From: an uncultured Clostridia bacterium
Lineage (GTDB): Bacteria > Bacillota > Clostridia > Christensenellales > Borkfalkiaceae
DNA length: 36,652 nt
NCBI GenBank assembly: GCA_930990665.1
Contig: CAKNQN010000016.1
Span: 1 to 36,652 of the forward strand
Direction: 5' to 3'
The notes below the pieces were generated by a model that worked only from the letters and a program-made list of their open reading frames with translations, was not told the DNA's origin and did no database searches. This document shows positions 14,682 through 22,383 of this stretch, one piece after another (the stretch's first letter is position 1; every line of letters begins with the position of its first letter). A program made the position numbers and the translations under genes.

Positions 14682-16171
14682 GAAATTCCGATCAGACCGA
14701 TTTCAAAAAATTCGGCAAGGCCGAGTGCGCGCGCAGCGTGGCGATCTTTTTCGTCAATTATCTGTTCGCCATTCTTCTGGTCGCGCTGTTCATGTGGCTC
14801 AACTCCCTCCGCCTGCAAGATACCCTGTCCGATTTTCTCACGCGGCGTTTTAATTCGGTGGTGTATCTTCTGGCGAGCATTTTCATGCTCTTTCTCACCG
14901 TCTATTTTTACTATATTTTTGAAGACAGGGCGGTGCTCGCCAATCCGAGAAACGTCTGGCTGATCTTTGCCCTATTGGATACGGGCATCGTCATCTGCTA
15001 CTTTTTCGGATACTTTTTCAACATCTATTCCCGCCCTGTGGCGCTTCTGGCCCTTCTCGCCCTCACCCTTCTCGGCCGGCGCGACGCCATTTTTCTCAAC
15101 GTCATCTTTGCGCTGATGATGTTCTCCATCGACTATTTTTCCAATTATGCGGACATCAATCCGTATGTGAACGCGCTCAACAGCACGCCGCTGATGACAT
15201 TTTCGGCGGGCATGGTCGCCATCTTTGTAGGGAGCAAGGTCAAGACGCGCCTGCGCTCTTTTCTGACTGGTTTTTCCGTGTGCGTGCCCATCCTCATCAT
15301 GACGGCCTGCCTCGAATACGACCGCGGCGTGAACATGGTGTATCTTCTCCTGTACGGATTGGAAGCGGGCATCATGTCGGCCGTTCTTTTCATGGCGCTT
15401 TTGCCCGTGTTTGAAGTCCTCTTCAACTGCATCACCGACTACCGTCTGCGCGAGCTGACCGACCACGATGCGCCGCTCATGCGCGAGCTGAAAGCGCACG
15501 CGCCCGGCACGTTCAACCACTGCATCGTGGTGGCGCACCTGGCGGAAGCCTGCGCGATCGCCCTCAACGAGGACACCGCCCTCGCGCGCGCCGCGGCCTA
15601 TTACCACGACGTGGGCAAGCTCCGTCAGCCGGAATATTTTACCGAAAACCAGACGGGTTACAACCCGCACAGCGAACTTTCGCCCGAGCTTTCGGTGGAC
15701 ATCATCCGTTCGCACGCAAAAGACGGGTACGATCTCATCCGTTCCCGCCGGCTTCCCAAGGTGCTGGCGGACATCGCCTTGCAGCATCACGGCACCATGC
15801 CCATCAAATATTTTTATGCGAAGGCGCTGAAAATGACGGACGGCGCACTCAACATCGAGGATTTTTCTTATGCCGGGCCCAAGCCGCAGACGAAGATTGC
15901 GGCGATCATCATGATCGCGGACGCGTCCGAGGCCATTTCCAGGACCCTTCCCGACCGTTCTCCCGAAAAGGTGGAGAGCGCCGTGCGCGACATCATCGAG
16001 GAGCGCATGGAGCTGGAACAATTCGACGAATGCGACATCACGATGAAAGATCTCACCATCATCCGCGAGACCATCGTGGGGTGCCTCACGGGCGTCTATC
16101 ACGCGCGCACGCCCTATCCGAAACTCAAACTCAAGCGCGAAGAAAAAGAGGAAGAGAAAGAAGATGCTTGA
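14678..16171 (+). CDS. PgpH-like 7TM-HD c-di-AMP phosphodiesterase lacking the extracellular domain
   Basis: 497 aa. Several membrane helices occupy residues ~20-250 (e.g. VVYLLASIFMLFLTVYFYYI; VALLALLALTLL), then a cytoplasmic HD domain (~265-490) with His 281, the HD pair 310-311 (YYHDVGK), His 346 and His 370/371 (QHHG). This is the YqfF/PgpH domain that hydrolyses cyclic di-AMP in relatives. Bacillus YqfF has ~711 residues including a large extracellular 7TMR-HDED domain between helix 1 and the rest. Here helix 1 is followed almost directly by helix 2, so that domain is missing. Coupled to phoH by a 4-bp overlap and to ybeY by an 8-bp overlap. Activity inferred from intact metal ligands. 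Confidence 0.88.
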   Translation: MRNSDQTDFKKFGKAECARSVAIFFVNYLFAILLVALFMWLNSLRLQDTLSDFLTRRFNSVVYLLASIFMLFLTVYFYYIFEDRAVLANPRNVWLIFALLDTGIVICYFFGYFFNIYSRPVALLALLALTLLGRRDAIFLNVIFALMMFSIDYFSNYADINPYVNALNSTPLMTFSAGMVAIFVGSKVKTRLRSFLTGFSVCVPILIMTACLEYDRGVNMVYLLLYGLEAGIMSAVLFMALLPVFEVLFNCITDYRLRELTDHDAPLMRELKAHAPGTFNHCIVVAHLAEACAIALNEDTALARAAAYYHDVGKLRQPEYFTENQTGYNPHSELSPELSVDIIRSHAKDGYDLIRSRRLPKVLADIALQHHGTMPIKYFYAKALKMTDGALNIEDFSYAGPKPQTKIAAIIMIADASEAISRTLPDRSPEKVESAVRDIIEERMELEQFDECDITMKDLTIIRETIVGCLTGVYHARTPYPKLKLKREEKEEEKEDA

Positions 16172-16637
16172 TTTTACACTGGATTGCGAAGACGAGGGGT
16201 TTGAAGTATCCCCGCTGGAGAAATATGCGCTTGCAGACGTGGACTGCGACGTACCTTTGCACGCCGAACTCGTGTTTACCGACGAAGAGGGGATCCGCAA
16301 GCTCAACGCCGAAACGCGCGGAAAGGACGCGGTTACGGATGTTCTGAGCTATCCAAACCTCGCCTGTGTGCCGGGCACGGCGATTCGCGGTAAGGATTAT
16401 CCTTACGATCTCGACGAGGAGGGGGCGCTCTTTTTGGGCAGCGTCGTCATCTGCCGCGAGCGGGCGGCGCAGCAGGCGGAGGAGTACGGCCATTCGCTTG
16501 CGCGCGAGGTGTATTATCTGGCCGTGCACGGGCTCTGCCATCTGCTCGGCTACGACCACGAGACGGAGGAGGACCGCGCGAAAATGCGCGCGCGGGAGGA
16601 GGACGTCTTGCAGAAAATGGGACTGCCCCGCGCATGA
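16164..16637 (+). CDS. ybeY: Endoribonuclease YbeY (rRNA maturation factor)
   Basis: 157 aa, family size. The zinc-binding H-x3-H-x5-H motif is HGLCHLLGYDH (His 122, 126, 132), with the preceding LSYP and DVLSYPN segments typical of the family. YbeY is a metal-dependent RNase needed for 16S rRNA 3' end maturation and 70S quality control; it works with PhoH/YbeZ and Era in many bacteria, and all three are in this operon. The start overlaps the pgpH-like gene by 8 bases, so translation is coupled. In Bacillus dgkA and cdd lie between ybeY and era; here they are absent. Confidence 0.95.
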   Translation: MLDFTLDCEDEGFEVSPLEKYALADVDCDVPLHAELVFTDEEGIRKLNAETRGKDAVTDVLSYPNLACVPGTAIRGKDYPYDLDEEGALFLGSVVICRERAAQQAEEYGHSLAREVYYLAVHGLCHLLGYDHETEEDRAKMRAREEDVLQKMGLPRA

Positions 16638-16698
16638 CGGGCGGCCTTTCCGCCCCGAACGGAGGGCGGCGCACACGGAAGAAATCGGGAGAAGGATT

Positions 16699-17589
16699 AT
16701 GAGATCGGGAATGGTCGCCGTCGTAGGCAAGGCAAATGCAGGCAAGAGCACGCTCGTCAACGTGCTCGTCGGGGAAAAGGTGGCGATCGTCTCGCCCAAA
16801 CCGCAGACGACGCGCAACCGCATCCTCGGGGTGATGAATCGGGAAGACGCGCAGGTCGCGTTCGTCGATACGCCGGGGATCTATCGTTCGAAGACGGCGC
16901 TCTCCGACCTCATGATGCGCACCGCCGAAACGTCCGCCAAGGACGTGGACATGCTCCTGTATGTGCACGACGGGCACAAGGGCATCGACGATTCGGACAT
17001 CGCCCTGATGAAAAAATTCCGCGCCTTCGGCGTGCCCATGATCATCGCCTATACCAAGACGGACATCCTCCCCAAGGAGAACATCCCCGCCGATGCCGAA
17101 AAGCTGGCGGAGGCGGGAATTTCCTGTGACGTATACCCCGTTTCCGCGCGAAAGGGGAAAAATATCCGCAAGCTCGAAGAGGCGATCATCGCCCTTTTGC
17201 CGGAAGGGGAAAGGCTATTTCCTGAGGACGTCCTGTCGGACAAGAGCGAAAAATTCATGGTCGGCGAGATCATGCGCGAAAAGATCCTCCTTCGCTATGA
17301 CAAGGAGATCCCGCACGGCATCGCGGTCATCGTCAACACCTTCCGCAAGCGGGAAGAGGGGAACATTTACGACATCGATCTCGACATTATCTGCGAAAAA
17401 TCCAACCACAAGGCCATTCTCATCGGCAAGCAGGGCGCCGCGCTCAAAGAGACGCTCTCCGCTGCGCGCAAGGGCATGGAGTCCTTCCTCGGGGCAAAGG
17501 TCTTTCTGACCGCCTACGTCAAGGTGAAGGACGACTGGCGCGACAAACCCGGTCTTCTCAAAGAGTACGGCTACGGCAGCGAAGAGTAA
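16699..17589 (+). CDS. era: GTPase Era
   Basis: 296 aa, typical length. G1 GKANAGKS (10-17), G3 DTPG (57-60), G4 TKTD (119-122), then a KH RNA-binding domain with GKQG (in ILIGKQGAALKETL). Era binds 16S rRNA near its 3' end and helps 30S assembly. The G4 motif has Thr instead of the usual Asn (NKxD). Such [NT]KxD forms occur in other GTPases and should still read guanine, but it is a deviation for Era. The ATG at 16699 is preceded by GGAGAAGGA; a longer open frame upstream only overlaps ybeY. Last gene of the operon; a terminator follows. Confidence 0.95.
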   Translation: MRSGMVAVVGKANAGKSTLVNVLVGEKVAIVSPKPQTTRNRILGVMNREDAQVAFVDTPGIYRSKTALSDLMMRTAETSAKDVDMLLYVHDGHKGIDDSDIALMKKFRAFGVPMIIAYTKTDILPKENIPADAEKLAEAGISCDVYPVSARKGKNIRKLEEAIIALLPEGERLFPEDVLSDKSEKFMVGEIMREKILLRYDKEIPHGIAVIVNTFRKREEGNIYDIDLDIICEKSNHKAILIGKQGAALKETLSAARKGMESFLGAKVFLTAYVKVKDDWRDKPGLLKEYGYGSEE

Positions 17590-17730
17590 GCTGATCGCAA
17601 AGCCTGCAAGGCTTGCCGGAATTTCCGTCTTGCACGGAATTTCTGCCGCAAAATTACAAGATCTGAATTTTGAAAAGTGCAGAGGGCCATGTATGGCGCG
17701 TCGAACGAAAAATGCAAGATCTCAACAGAG

Positions 17731-17769
17731 AAAGAGGGGACATCCGCAAAAGCGGATGCCCCCTCTTTA
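17731..17769. terminator. Bidirectional terminator between era and the DegV gene
   Basis: Stem AAAGAGGGG-a-CATCCGC with GCGGATG-c-CCCCTCTTT around an AAAA loop lies between convergent genes. T-tracts are short on both sides. The rest of 17590-17883 holds only a small AAGCC/GGCTT hairpin at 17600-17614 and no gene. Confidence 0.75.
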
Positions 17770-17883
17770 TCGGAAAGTTTTTCGCGCGGCTGTCAAAGCC
17801 GGGCGTAGTTTCTGCGGAATTTTCAACGGACGAGGTGCTGCGCAAGTTGTGCGAAAGAGACACGCGGCATTGCGAGCCTGTGA

Positions 17884-18771
17884 TCAGTTTTTGCGCTCGT
17901 CGCCCCAGAAGAACACGGCCACCGTGCCCGGCCCCGTATGGCTGCCGATGGTGGCACCGATGGGGAAGATCTCGGGTTTGCCGTTCATTTTCGGGAAAAG
18001 TTTGGCGATATGGTCGGCCACGGCTTTCGCGTCCTCCTCGCAGACGGACTGGCAGAGGAAGCATTTTCCGGTGTAATCGTGGCCGTTTTCGGCGTGCTCT
18101 TCCATTTTCTGCACGATGCGTTCCATGACTTTGTTCTTGGTGCGTACTTTTTCGCGGGGTTTGAGACGGCCCTCTTTATCCACATTGAGAAGGGGACAGA
18201 TCCTTAGGATCGAACCGATCAGCCCGGAAACTTTGGAAACGCGTCCGCCGCGCACATAGAAGGTGAGGTCGGTCGAAAAGAACCAGTGATGCAGGCGGAG
18301 TTTGTTGTTTTCGGCCCAGTCGCGCAGCTCATCGATGTTTTTGCCCTCGTCGCGCAGGTCTGCGAGCGTCTCCATGAACAGCCCGTATCCGCTGGATGCG
18401 GCAAGCGAATCGACGACATAGAGCTTTCTCTCCGGATAACGGGCGGCAAGCTCTTTCTGTGCGACGAGCGCAGAATTGTAGCTGCCGGAAAGTCCGGAAG
18501 AGAAACAGATGTGCAGAACATCTTTTCCCTCTTTGAGGAGAGATTCAAAATAGGTGAGGTACTCATCGACGGTCACTTGCGAGGTCTTGGCGCTCGCGCC
18601 TGCCAGCATGCGCGAATACAGGTCTTCCGGCTTCATCGACTGCCAGAGATCGTCTTCATGTTCTACCCCGCCGAGAATAAAATGAAAATAAATGTAGCGA
18701 ATATTCCTCTTATCCAGGCGTTCCTTGGTCAGATCCGCTGTCGAACAACAACTTAAAACAAAATCGCTCAT
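17884..18771 (-). CDS. DegV-family fatty-acid-binding protein
   Basis: 295 aa. The N-terminal strand VLSCCSTADL, KTSQV (62-66), FSSGLSGSYNSA (90-101) and FYVRGGRVSK are DegV signatures that form the fatty-acid pocket and the carboxylate-binding Thr/Ser pair. Relatives (FakB) bind free fatty acids and present them to the kinase FakA for phospholipid synthesis; no fakA is in the window. The ATG at 18771 is preferred over those at 18780 and 18822 because it leaves the usual short N-terminus; the AGGA upstream is 10 bases away. The sequence just after the start has two adjacent Cys (8-9), which is unusual but not diagnostic. Confidence 0.88.
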   Translation of the reverse strand: MSDFVLSCCSTADLTKERLDKRNIRYIYFHFILGGVEHEDDLWQSMKPEDLYSRMLAGASAKTSQVTVDEYLTYFESLLKEGKDVLHICFSSGLSGSYNSALVAQKELAARYPERKLYVVDSLAASSGYGLFMETLADLRDEGKNIDELRDWAENNKLRLHHWFFSTDLTFYVRGGRVSKVSGLIGSILRICPLLNVDKEGRLKPREKVRTKNKVMERIVQKMEEHAENGHDYTGKCFLCQSVCEEDAKAVADHIAKLFPKMNGKPEIFPIGATIGSHTGPGTVAVFFWGDERKN

Positions 18772-18802
18772 AAATTCCATGTCCTGATATGTTTTTTGTA
18801 TA

Positions 18803-18831
18803 ATTATAGCATATCTGCACAAAATTTACAA
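18803..18831 (-). promoter_or_regulatory. Promoter of the DegV gene
   Basis: Minus strand: TTGTAA (18831-18826), 17 bases, TATAAT (18808-18803), 32 bases upstream of the chosen start. Confidence 0.8.
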
Positions 18832-18960
18832 TAAATTTGACGGAAGAGCATTGTGATAATATTGTTAAAAATATTTCCGTACGGTGAGAAAAAAGTCGGG
18901 ATCTGTCGAAAAAAATTTGTCTGTGTGAGGGTCGTCGGAAGAAGGGGCAGAGCAGAAAAT

Positions 18961-18992
18961 AAAAACGCCCGCGCGGCATTGCCGCGCGGGCG
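18961..18992 (-). terminator. Terminator after thiT
   Basis: A perfect 12-bp GC stem (18966-18977 with 18981-18992), loop ATT, followed on the minus strand by TTTTTATTTT. It lies 30 bases past the thiT stop and is a strong intrinsic terminator. Confidence 0.92.
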
Positions 18993-19022
18993 GGAACAGA
19001 TCGAATGTCGATCGCTCTTTTG

Positions 19023-19817
19023 TCATTGTGCAATTTTGCCGTTCGGTGCGTCCTTTTCCGCATCCGATACCGTTTTGTCGGCGGTCGCAGCGGATTCTCC
19101 CGCAGGCGTGGCCTGGGTCTTGGCGGGGAAGAGGGCAGGGCGCATCATGTGCAGGAGGGTCTGCAATACGCCCGTCTTTGCCAGTACGACCAGCACGGCA
19201 ATGCAGATGATCGCGTCGCCGGGGATATACACGAGCTGGTAAATGAGCGAATACAGAAAGGCGTTGGGCGTGGGCAGGTCGACCCAGATCGCGTCTTCCA
19301 CAAAATAGATCATGCCGGAGATGAGGTGCATTACAAATCTTGCCACTACGGCGAGGATGGTTCCGAGAATGACGTTCCGCAGCAGTGAATGGCTGAATTT
19401 GCGCGCAAAGCCCATCAGTCCGACCATTGCGAAGGCGAGGATGTAGTCGAGGATAAAGGTGAACGGGGTGAGGATGTACGGGCTGGAAACGAAATTGAGG
19501 ATTCCGAAAATGATGCCCACCAGAAATCCTTTGGGCGCGCCGTAGGCATAGGTGTAGATGAGCACGGGCACCCAGCTGGCCAGGGTGATAGATCCGCCGT
19601 TCGGCACGGGGGGAACTTTCACGAAGGAGAGAACGAACGAGGTGGCCAGGCATACCGCGGCATAGGCGAGCGATTTCGTGTCAAATTTCTTTGCGTTGCG
19701 GTTGCCGATGCAGACCGCCGCCACGATGATCGCCAGAAGGCCGACGACGCCGATCGCAATGTAGTTGACGATCTCCGTCGTCTTTTCGCTCACTTCGAGC
19801 AGGTTATTGAGAAACAT
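19023..19817 (-). CDS. thiT: ThiT-like thiamine transporter, ECF S component
   Basis: 264 aa, about six hydrophobic helices. ThiT-like segments are PNGGSITLASWVPVLIYTYA, APKGFLVGIIFGILNFV, LDYILAFAMVGLMGF and FVMHLISGMIYF, which in ThiT contribute to the thiamine pocket. A TPP riboswitch directly upstream makes thiamine the expected substrate. It is ~70 residues longer than typical ThiT, with an additional N-terminal helix and a hydrophilic Ala/Lys-rich C-terminal tail. The ECF module (EcfA, EcfA', EcfT) would be supplied in trans. Start at 19817, with AAAGGAGG 5 bases upstream; a longer frame to 19910 would run through the riboswitch terminator. The TPP-dependent control is seen in the sequence; substrate use is inferred. 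Confidence 0.9.
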   Translation of the reverse strand: MFLNNLLEVSEKTTEIVNYIAIGVVGLLAIIVAAVCIGNRNAKKFDTKSLAYAAVCLATSFVLSFVKVPPVPNGGSITLASWVPVLIYTYAYGAPKGFLVGIIFGILNFVSSPYILTPFTFILDYILAFAMVGLMGFARKFSHSLLRNVILGTILAVVARFVMHLISGMIYFVEDAIWVDLPTPNAFLYSLIYQLVYIPGDAIICIAVLVVLAKTGVLQTLLHMMRPALFPAKTQATPAGESAATADKTVSDAEKDAPNGKIAQ

Positions 19818-19847
19818 AAAACCTCCTTTGTCCGCCGACGTCCTTGT

Positions 19848-19880
19848 AAAAAAATACGGCGCACCCCAAAAGGGCGCGCC
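19848..19880 (-). terminator. Riboswitch expression-platform terminator
   Basis: Minus strand: GGCGCGCCC / GGGGTGCGCC hairpin (19880-19858), then GTATTTTTTT ending at 19848. It lies between the TPP aptamer and the thiT ribosome binding site, so high TPP should end transcription early. Confidence 0.85.
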
Positions 19881-19894
19881 GAAATACGTTCTTC

Positions 19895-19972
19895 GAAACC
19901 TCCCGTGCAAGCATTACCTTGTCCGGTTCAAAGGGTATAATCTCAGCCTTTGCAGGGCACCCCCGGCGGATA
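19895..19972 (-). promoter_or_regulatory. TPP (THI-box) riboswitch
   Basis: Minus strand order: GGGGTGCC (19963-19956), GGCTGAGA with CTGAGA at 19946-19941, ACCCTTTGAACC (19936-19925), GTAATGC (19917-19911), then GCACGGGA (19905-19898). These are the conserved core segments of the thiamine pyrophosphate aptamer, in correct order and spacing. It sits upstream of thiT with a terminator between them. Confidence 0.96.
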
Positions 19973-20014
19973 TGTAAAATTTTTCCGCGGCAAAAACCGC
20001 GTTTTTCGCATAAA

Positions 20015-20043
20015 ATTATAGTATAAATTCTGCGGCAAGTCAA
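20015..20043 (-). promoter_or_regulatory. Promoter of the riboswitch-thiT transcript
   Basis: Minus strand: TTGACT (20043-20038), 17 bases, TATAAT (20020-20015). Its -35 lies 11 bases from that of the divergent yfbR promoter. Confidence 0.88.
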
Positions 20044-20054
20044 TCGTATAAACG

Positions 20055-20083
20055 TTGCTATCGTCAAAAAAATATGGTAAAAT
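20055..20083 (+). promoter_or_regulatory. Promoter of the yfbR-like gene with a ~255-nt leader
   Basis: TTGCTA (20055-20060), 17 bases, TAAAAT (20078-20083). The following 20090-20345 is GC-rich with several inverted repeats but no convincing gene or known riboswitch. Such a long leader is unusual; a second promoter closer to the gene (TTGACA at 20271-20276) lacks a -10. Confidence 0.65.
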
Positions 20084-20345
20084 GTTTTTGTACCGACCGC
20101 CGCTTCCCCTCGGAAAGCAAACGCGCTCCCGAATGCGGTAAAAAGCAAGGGTGCGGCGCAGCTGTCGCGCGCGGCCGGCGCCCCTTTTGCGAATAATTTT
20201 TCGCCATGCGCAGAACAGCCGCAAAGGACGGGGCGGTCCGGGCGCCGCGGTCATGCGGGCGCGATCGGGTTTGACAAAAATGCTGCCGTGCACGGGAGAC
20301 GTGCGGCGGGAAAAATCGGGGCGGCGAACGCCGCAGGAGAAAATT

Positions 20346-20930
20346 ATGCCATACAATTTTTATGCGTTTCTGGACAGAATGAAATACATCCGCCGCTGGT
20401 CGCTGATGCGTTCCACGCGGGAGGAAAACATCATGGAGCACTCGCAGCAGGTGGCGCTGTTCGCGCACGCGCTTGCGCTGATCGATCGGGAAATTTTCGG
20501 GAACACTCCCGACGTTTCCAAAACTGTTCTGTATGCCCTTTACCACGAGTGCTCGGAAGTCATGACGGGGGATCTTCCCACGCCCATCAAGTATTTCAAT
20601 CCAGAGATCCACGGCGCTTACAAGCAGCTGGAAGACCGCGCCGCCGACAAGCTTCTCGGCATGCTTCCGTCGGAGCTTGCCGCCGCGCTCTCTCCCTGCG
20701 TGAAGGCAGATACCGATTCCCGCGAATACAAGCTGGTGAAGGCGGCGGATAAACTTTCCGCCTATGTCAAGTGTCTGGAAGAGGTCAAGGGGGGCAACGC
20801 CGAGTTCAAAAAGGCAAAGGAGAGCATCGGCCGCGAACTCAAATCCAAAAAGATGCCTTGTCTCGATTACTTCATGCAGAACTTTCTGCCCGGCTTTTTG
20901 CTCACCCTCGACGAAATGGAAGAGCTGTGA
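20346..20930 (+). CDS. yfbR: YfbR-like HD-domain 5'-nucleotidase with an HE instead of HD dyad
   Basis: 194 aa, the size of YfbR 5'-deoxynucleotidases, which dephosphorylate dNMPs in relatives. Shared features: RWSLMRSTREENIMEHSQQV with His 32, YHECSEVMTGDLPTPIKYFNP (residues 66-86) and KAADKLSAY with Asp 135. At the metal-binding dyad the sequence is His 67-Glu 68, where YfbR enzymes usually have His-Asp. Glu can bind metal, so activity may be kept or altered. Start ATG at 20346 with AGGAG 7 bases upstream; the longer open frame upstream is low-complexity. Followed by a hairpin terminator. Confidence 0.88.
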   Translation: MPYNFYAFLDRMKYIRRWSLMRSTREENIMEHSQQVALFAHALALIDREIFGNTPDVSKTVLYALYHECSEVMTGDLPTPIKYFNPEIHGAYKQLEDRAADKLLGMLPSELAAALSPCVKADTDSREYKLVKAADKLSAYVKCLEEVKGGNAEFKKAKESIGRELKSKKMPCLDYFMQNFLPGFLLTLDEMEEL

Positions 20931-20938
20931 TCACGCTT

Positions 20939-20963
20939 TTTTCTGCGGTCGTTCCGCAGAAAA
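20939..20963 (+). terminator. Hairpin terminator after yfbR
   Basis: Perfect stem TTTTCTGCGG / CCGCAGAAAA with a TCGTT loop, 8 bases after the stop, followed by CCTTTCTTTC. Confidence 0.7.
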
Positions 20964-20965
20964 CC

Positions 20966-21120
20966 TTTCTTTCGGGAATGTCCGCAGCCGCAAGTTTAGG
21001 TGCTGCCGAAAATTTCCCATGACGTTTTCGCGGTTGCCCGCGCATAAGCTGCTTTTCGGGAAGGAGTGAAGCCGCGAGTTTGTGCGCGTCCGAAAAATTT
21101 TCCTGCCGTTTCCGCGATGG
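20966..21120. repeat. Imperfect direct repeat of ~65 bp in the yfbR-plsC gap
   Basis: Two diverged copies share TCGGGAA...GCCGC(A/G)AGTTT...CCGAAAA(A)TTTCC...GCCG/GACG...TTTC(C/G)CG. The first begins about 20971 and the second about 21055. No gene fits the 20931-21221 stretch. Confidence 0.4.
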
Positions 21121-21157
21121 GGAGAAGAGAGTTTTTTCGCGTTGCCCTGCCAAAAGT

Positions 21158-21186
21158 TTGCCTTTTTTGTCATGGCATGATATAAT
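21158..21186 (+). promoter_or_regulatory. Promoter of the acyltransferase gene
   Basis: TTGCCT (21158-21163), 17 bases, TATAAT (21181-21186), 35 bases before the ATG at 21222, which has an AAAGGAGA ribosome binding site. Confidence 0.85.
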
Positions 21187-21221
21187 TTATAACAGAAAAC
21201 CATTACAGATCAAAGGAGATT

Positions 21222-22235
21222 ATGGCAAAGATCGATCTCAAAGCACGGCAGACGCAACTTGAAGAGGAGGGCCGTTTTGCCGTCGACATGAACGAGCAGC
21301 ATCGCACGTTCGATGCACGGGATATAGAGGACGGGTACAATTATCTGCCTGTCAGAATTACCGAGCGCATCCGCCGGCTGTGGCTGCTTTGCCTCGTGAA
21401 GGCGGTGGGGCCTTTGCTGACGGCGATCGCGGCGGGCACGCGGGTAAAGGGGCGGAAAAATTTGCGTCCGATCAGGGGCCGCGGCGCGATCTCGGTCTGT
21501 TCGCATACGCACATGCTGGATACCCTCATGGTCAAACAGGCGCTCGGCGTCTTCCGCACCTTTCATACGGGATCGTATTATCTGCTCAAACGCGGCTTTC
21601 TCGGTCGGCTTTTCAAGGCAGGCGGCTTTATTCCCGTTTCCATGAAGATCAGAGATATCAAAAATCTGCAGGACGCGGTCGGCCGTCTGGTCGATGCGGG
21701 TAAAATCGTGAATTTTTATCCCGAGCATGCGCTCTGGCCGCGGTACGAAAAGGTTCGCCCCTTCCAGGCGGGCGCTTTCCGCTACGCCGTCAAGTTCGGC
21801 GTGCCGGTCGTGCCGCTGTTCATCGAATACCGCCAGACGCCTCTGCGCCGCTTCTTCCGCATGAAAAAGAAGGCGATCGTGCACATTCTGCCCGCCCTGT
21901 ATCCGCCGGAGGAAGGAACGGAGCACGAGCGCGCCGCCGCCCTGTCCGATGCCGTGTATGCGGCGATGAAGGGCGCTTATGAGCGGGCATACGGTAAAAA
22001 AATGCTCTACGACACCGATCCGCGCTTTGCTTCCCGACTCCCCGCATCCGCCCGCTCGGCGCTGCGGCAGGGAGGGGGAGAAGAGAGCGGGCCGACGGCC
22101 GTTGCATCGGCCCCGCAGTCTTTTCCCGCAGACGAGAAAGGACGGGGGAAGGTTTTTCCGCCCGCAGAGGACTCTGTGCCGGCTTCCGCGGCACCCGACG
22201 GCGAAGAGCTGTTGGCGGCAGAAAACGCCGAATAA
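21222..22235 (+). CDS. PlsC-like 1-acyl-glycerol-3-phosphate acyltransferase
   Basis: 337 aa. Catalytic H-x4-D is His 95 to Asp 100 (SHTHMLD). The acceptor-binding region reads FYPEHALWPRYE (165-176), the form seen in lysophospholipid acyltransferases with a PEHALWP variant of the EGTRS block. This is followed by RPFQAGAFRYAVKFGVPVVP. Residues 50-70 form a hydrophobic, membrane-associating segment. It would transfer an acyl chain to lysophosphatidate or a related lysolipid at the membrane. The last ~65 residues (from RFASRLPASARSAL on) are low-complexity and outside the family core. Monocistronic, with its own promoter and terminator. Confidence 0.88.
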   Translation: MAKIDLKARQTQLEEEGRFAVDMNEQHRTFDARDIEDGYNYLPVRITERIRRLWLLCLVKAVGPLLTAIAAGTRVKGRKNLRPIRGRGAISVCSHTHMLDTLMVKQALGVFRTFHTGSYYLLKRGFLGRLFKAGGFIPVSMKIRDIKNLQDAVGRLVDAGKIVNFYPEHALWPRYEKVRPFQAGAFRYAVKFGVPVVPLFIEYRQTPLRRFFRMKKKAIVHILPALYPPEEGTEHERAAALSDAVYAAMKGAYERAYGKKMLYDTDPRFASRLPASARSALRQGGGEESGPTAVASAPQSFPADEKGRGKVFPPAEDSVPASAAPDGEELLAAENAE

Positions 22236-22255
22236 GAATTTCCGGAAATAAGAAA

Positions 22256-22299
22256 ACGACCGCACGTCGCCGAAAAAAGGGCGACGTGCGGTCGTTTTT
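22256..22299. terminator. Terminator between plsC-like gene and peptidase region
   Basis: A 16-bp stem ACGACCGCACGTCGCC with its complement, A-rich loop, then TTTTTG. The A-run on the other side (AGAAAA) makes it usable by the convergent minus-strand gene too. Confidence 0.92.
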
Positions 22300-22311
22300 G
22301 TGTCTGCAAAT

Positions 22312-22374
22312 TCAGCGGGTCAGTTCCCGAACGGCGGCGCGGCAGATGCGAAGCTGTTTGCGCGCCTTTTTGAG
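22312..22374 (-). pseudogene. Decayed copy of the last 20 codons of the downstream M20 peptidase gene
   Basis: Minus strand reads LKKARKQLRICRAAVRELTR and stop. The end of the real gene (22384 on) reads LENVRKLLRIYRAAIRELTR and stop: 14 of 20 residues and 52 of 63 bases agree by my count, offset exactly 72 bp. Nothing upstream of codon -20 is alike. It is the scar of an old tandem duplication of the gene or of its 3' end. Confidence 0.85.
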
Positions 22375-22383
22375 TCAATAAGA

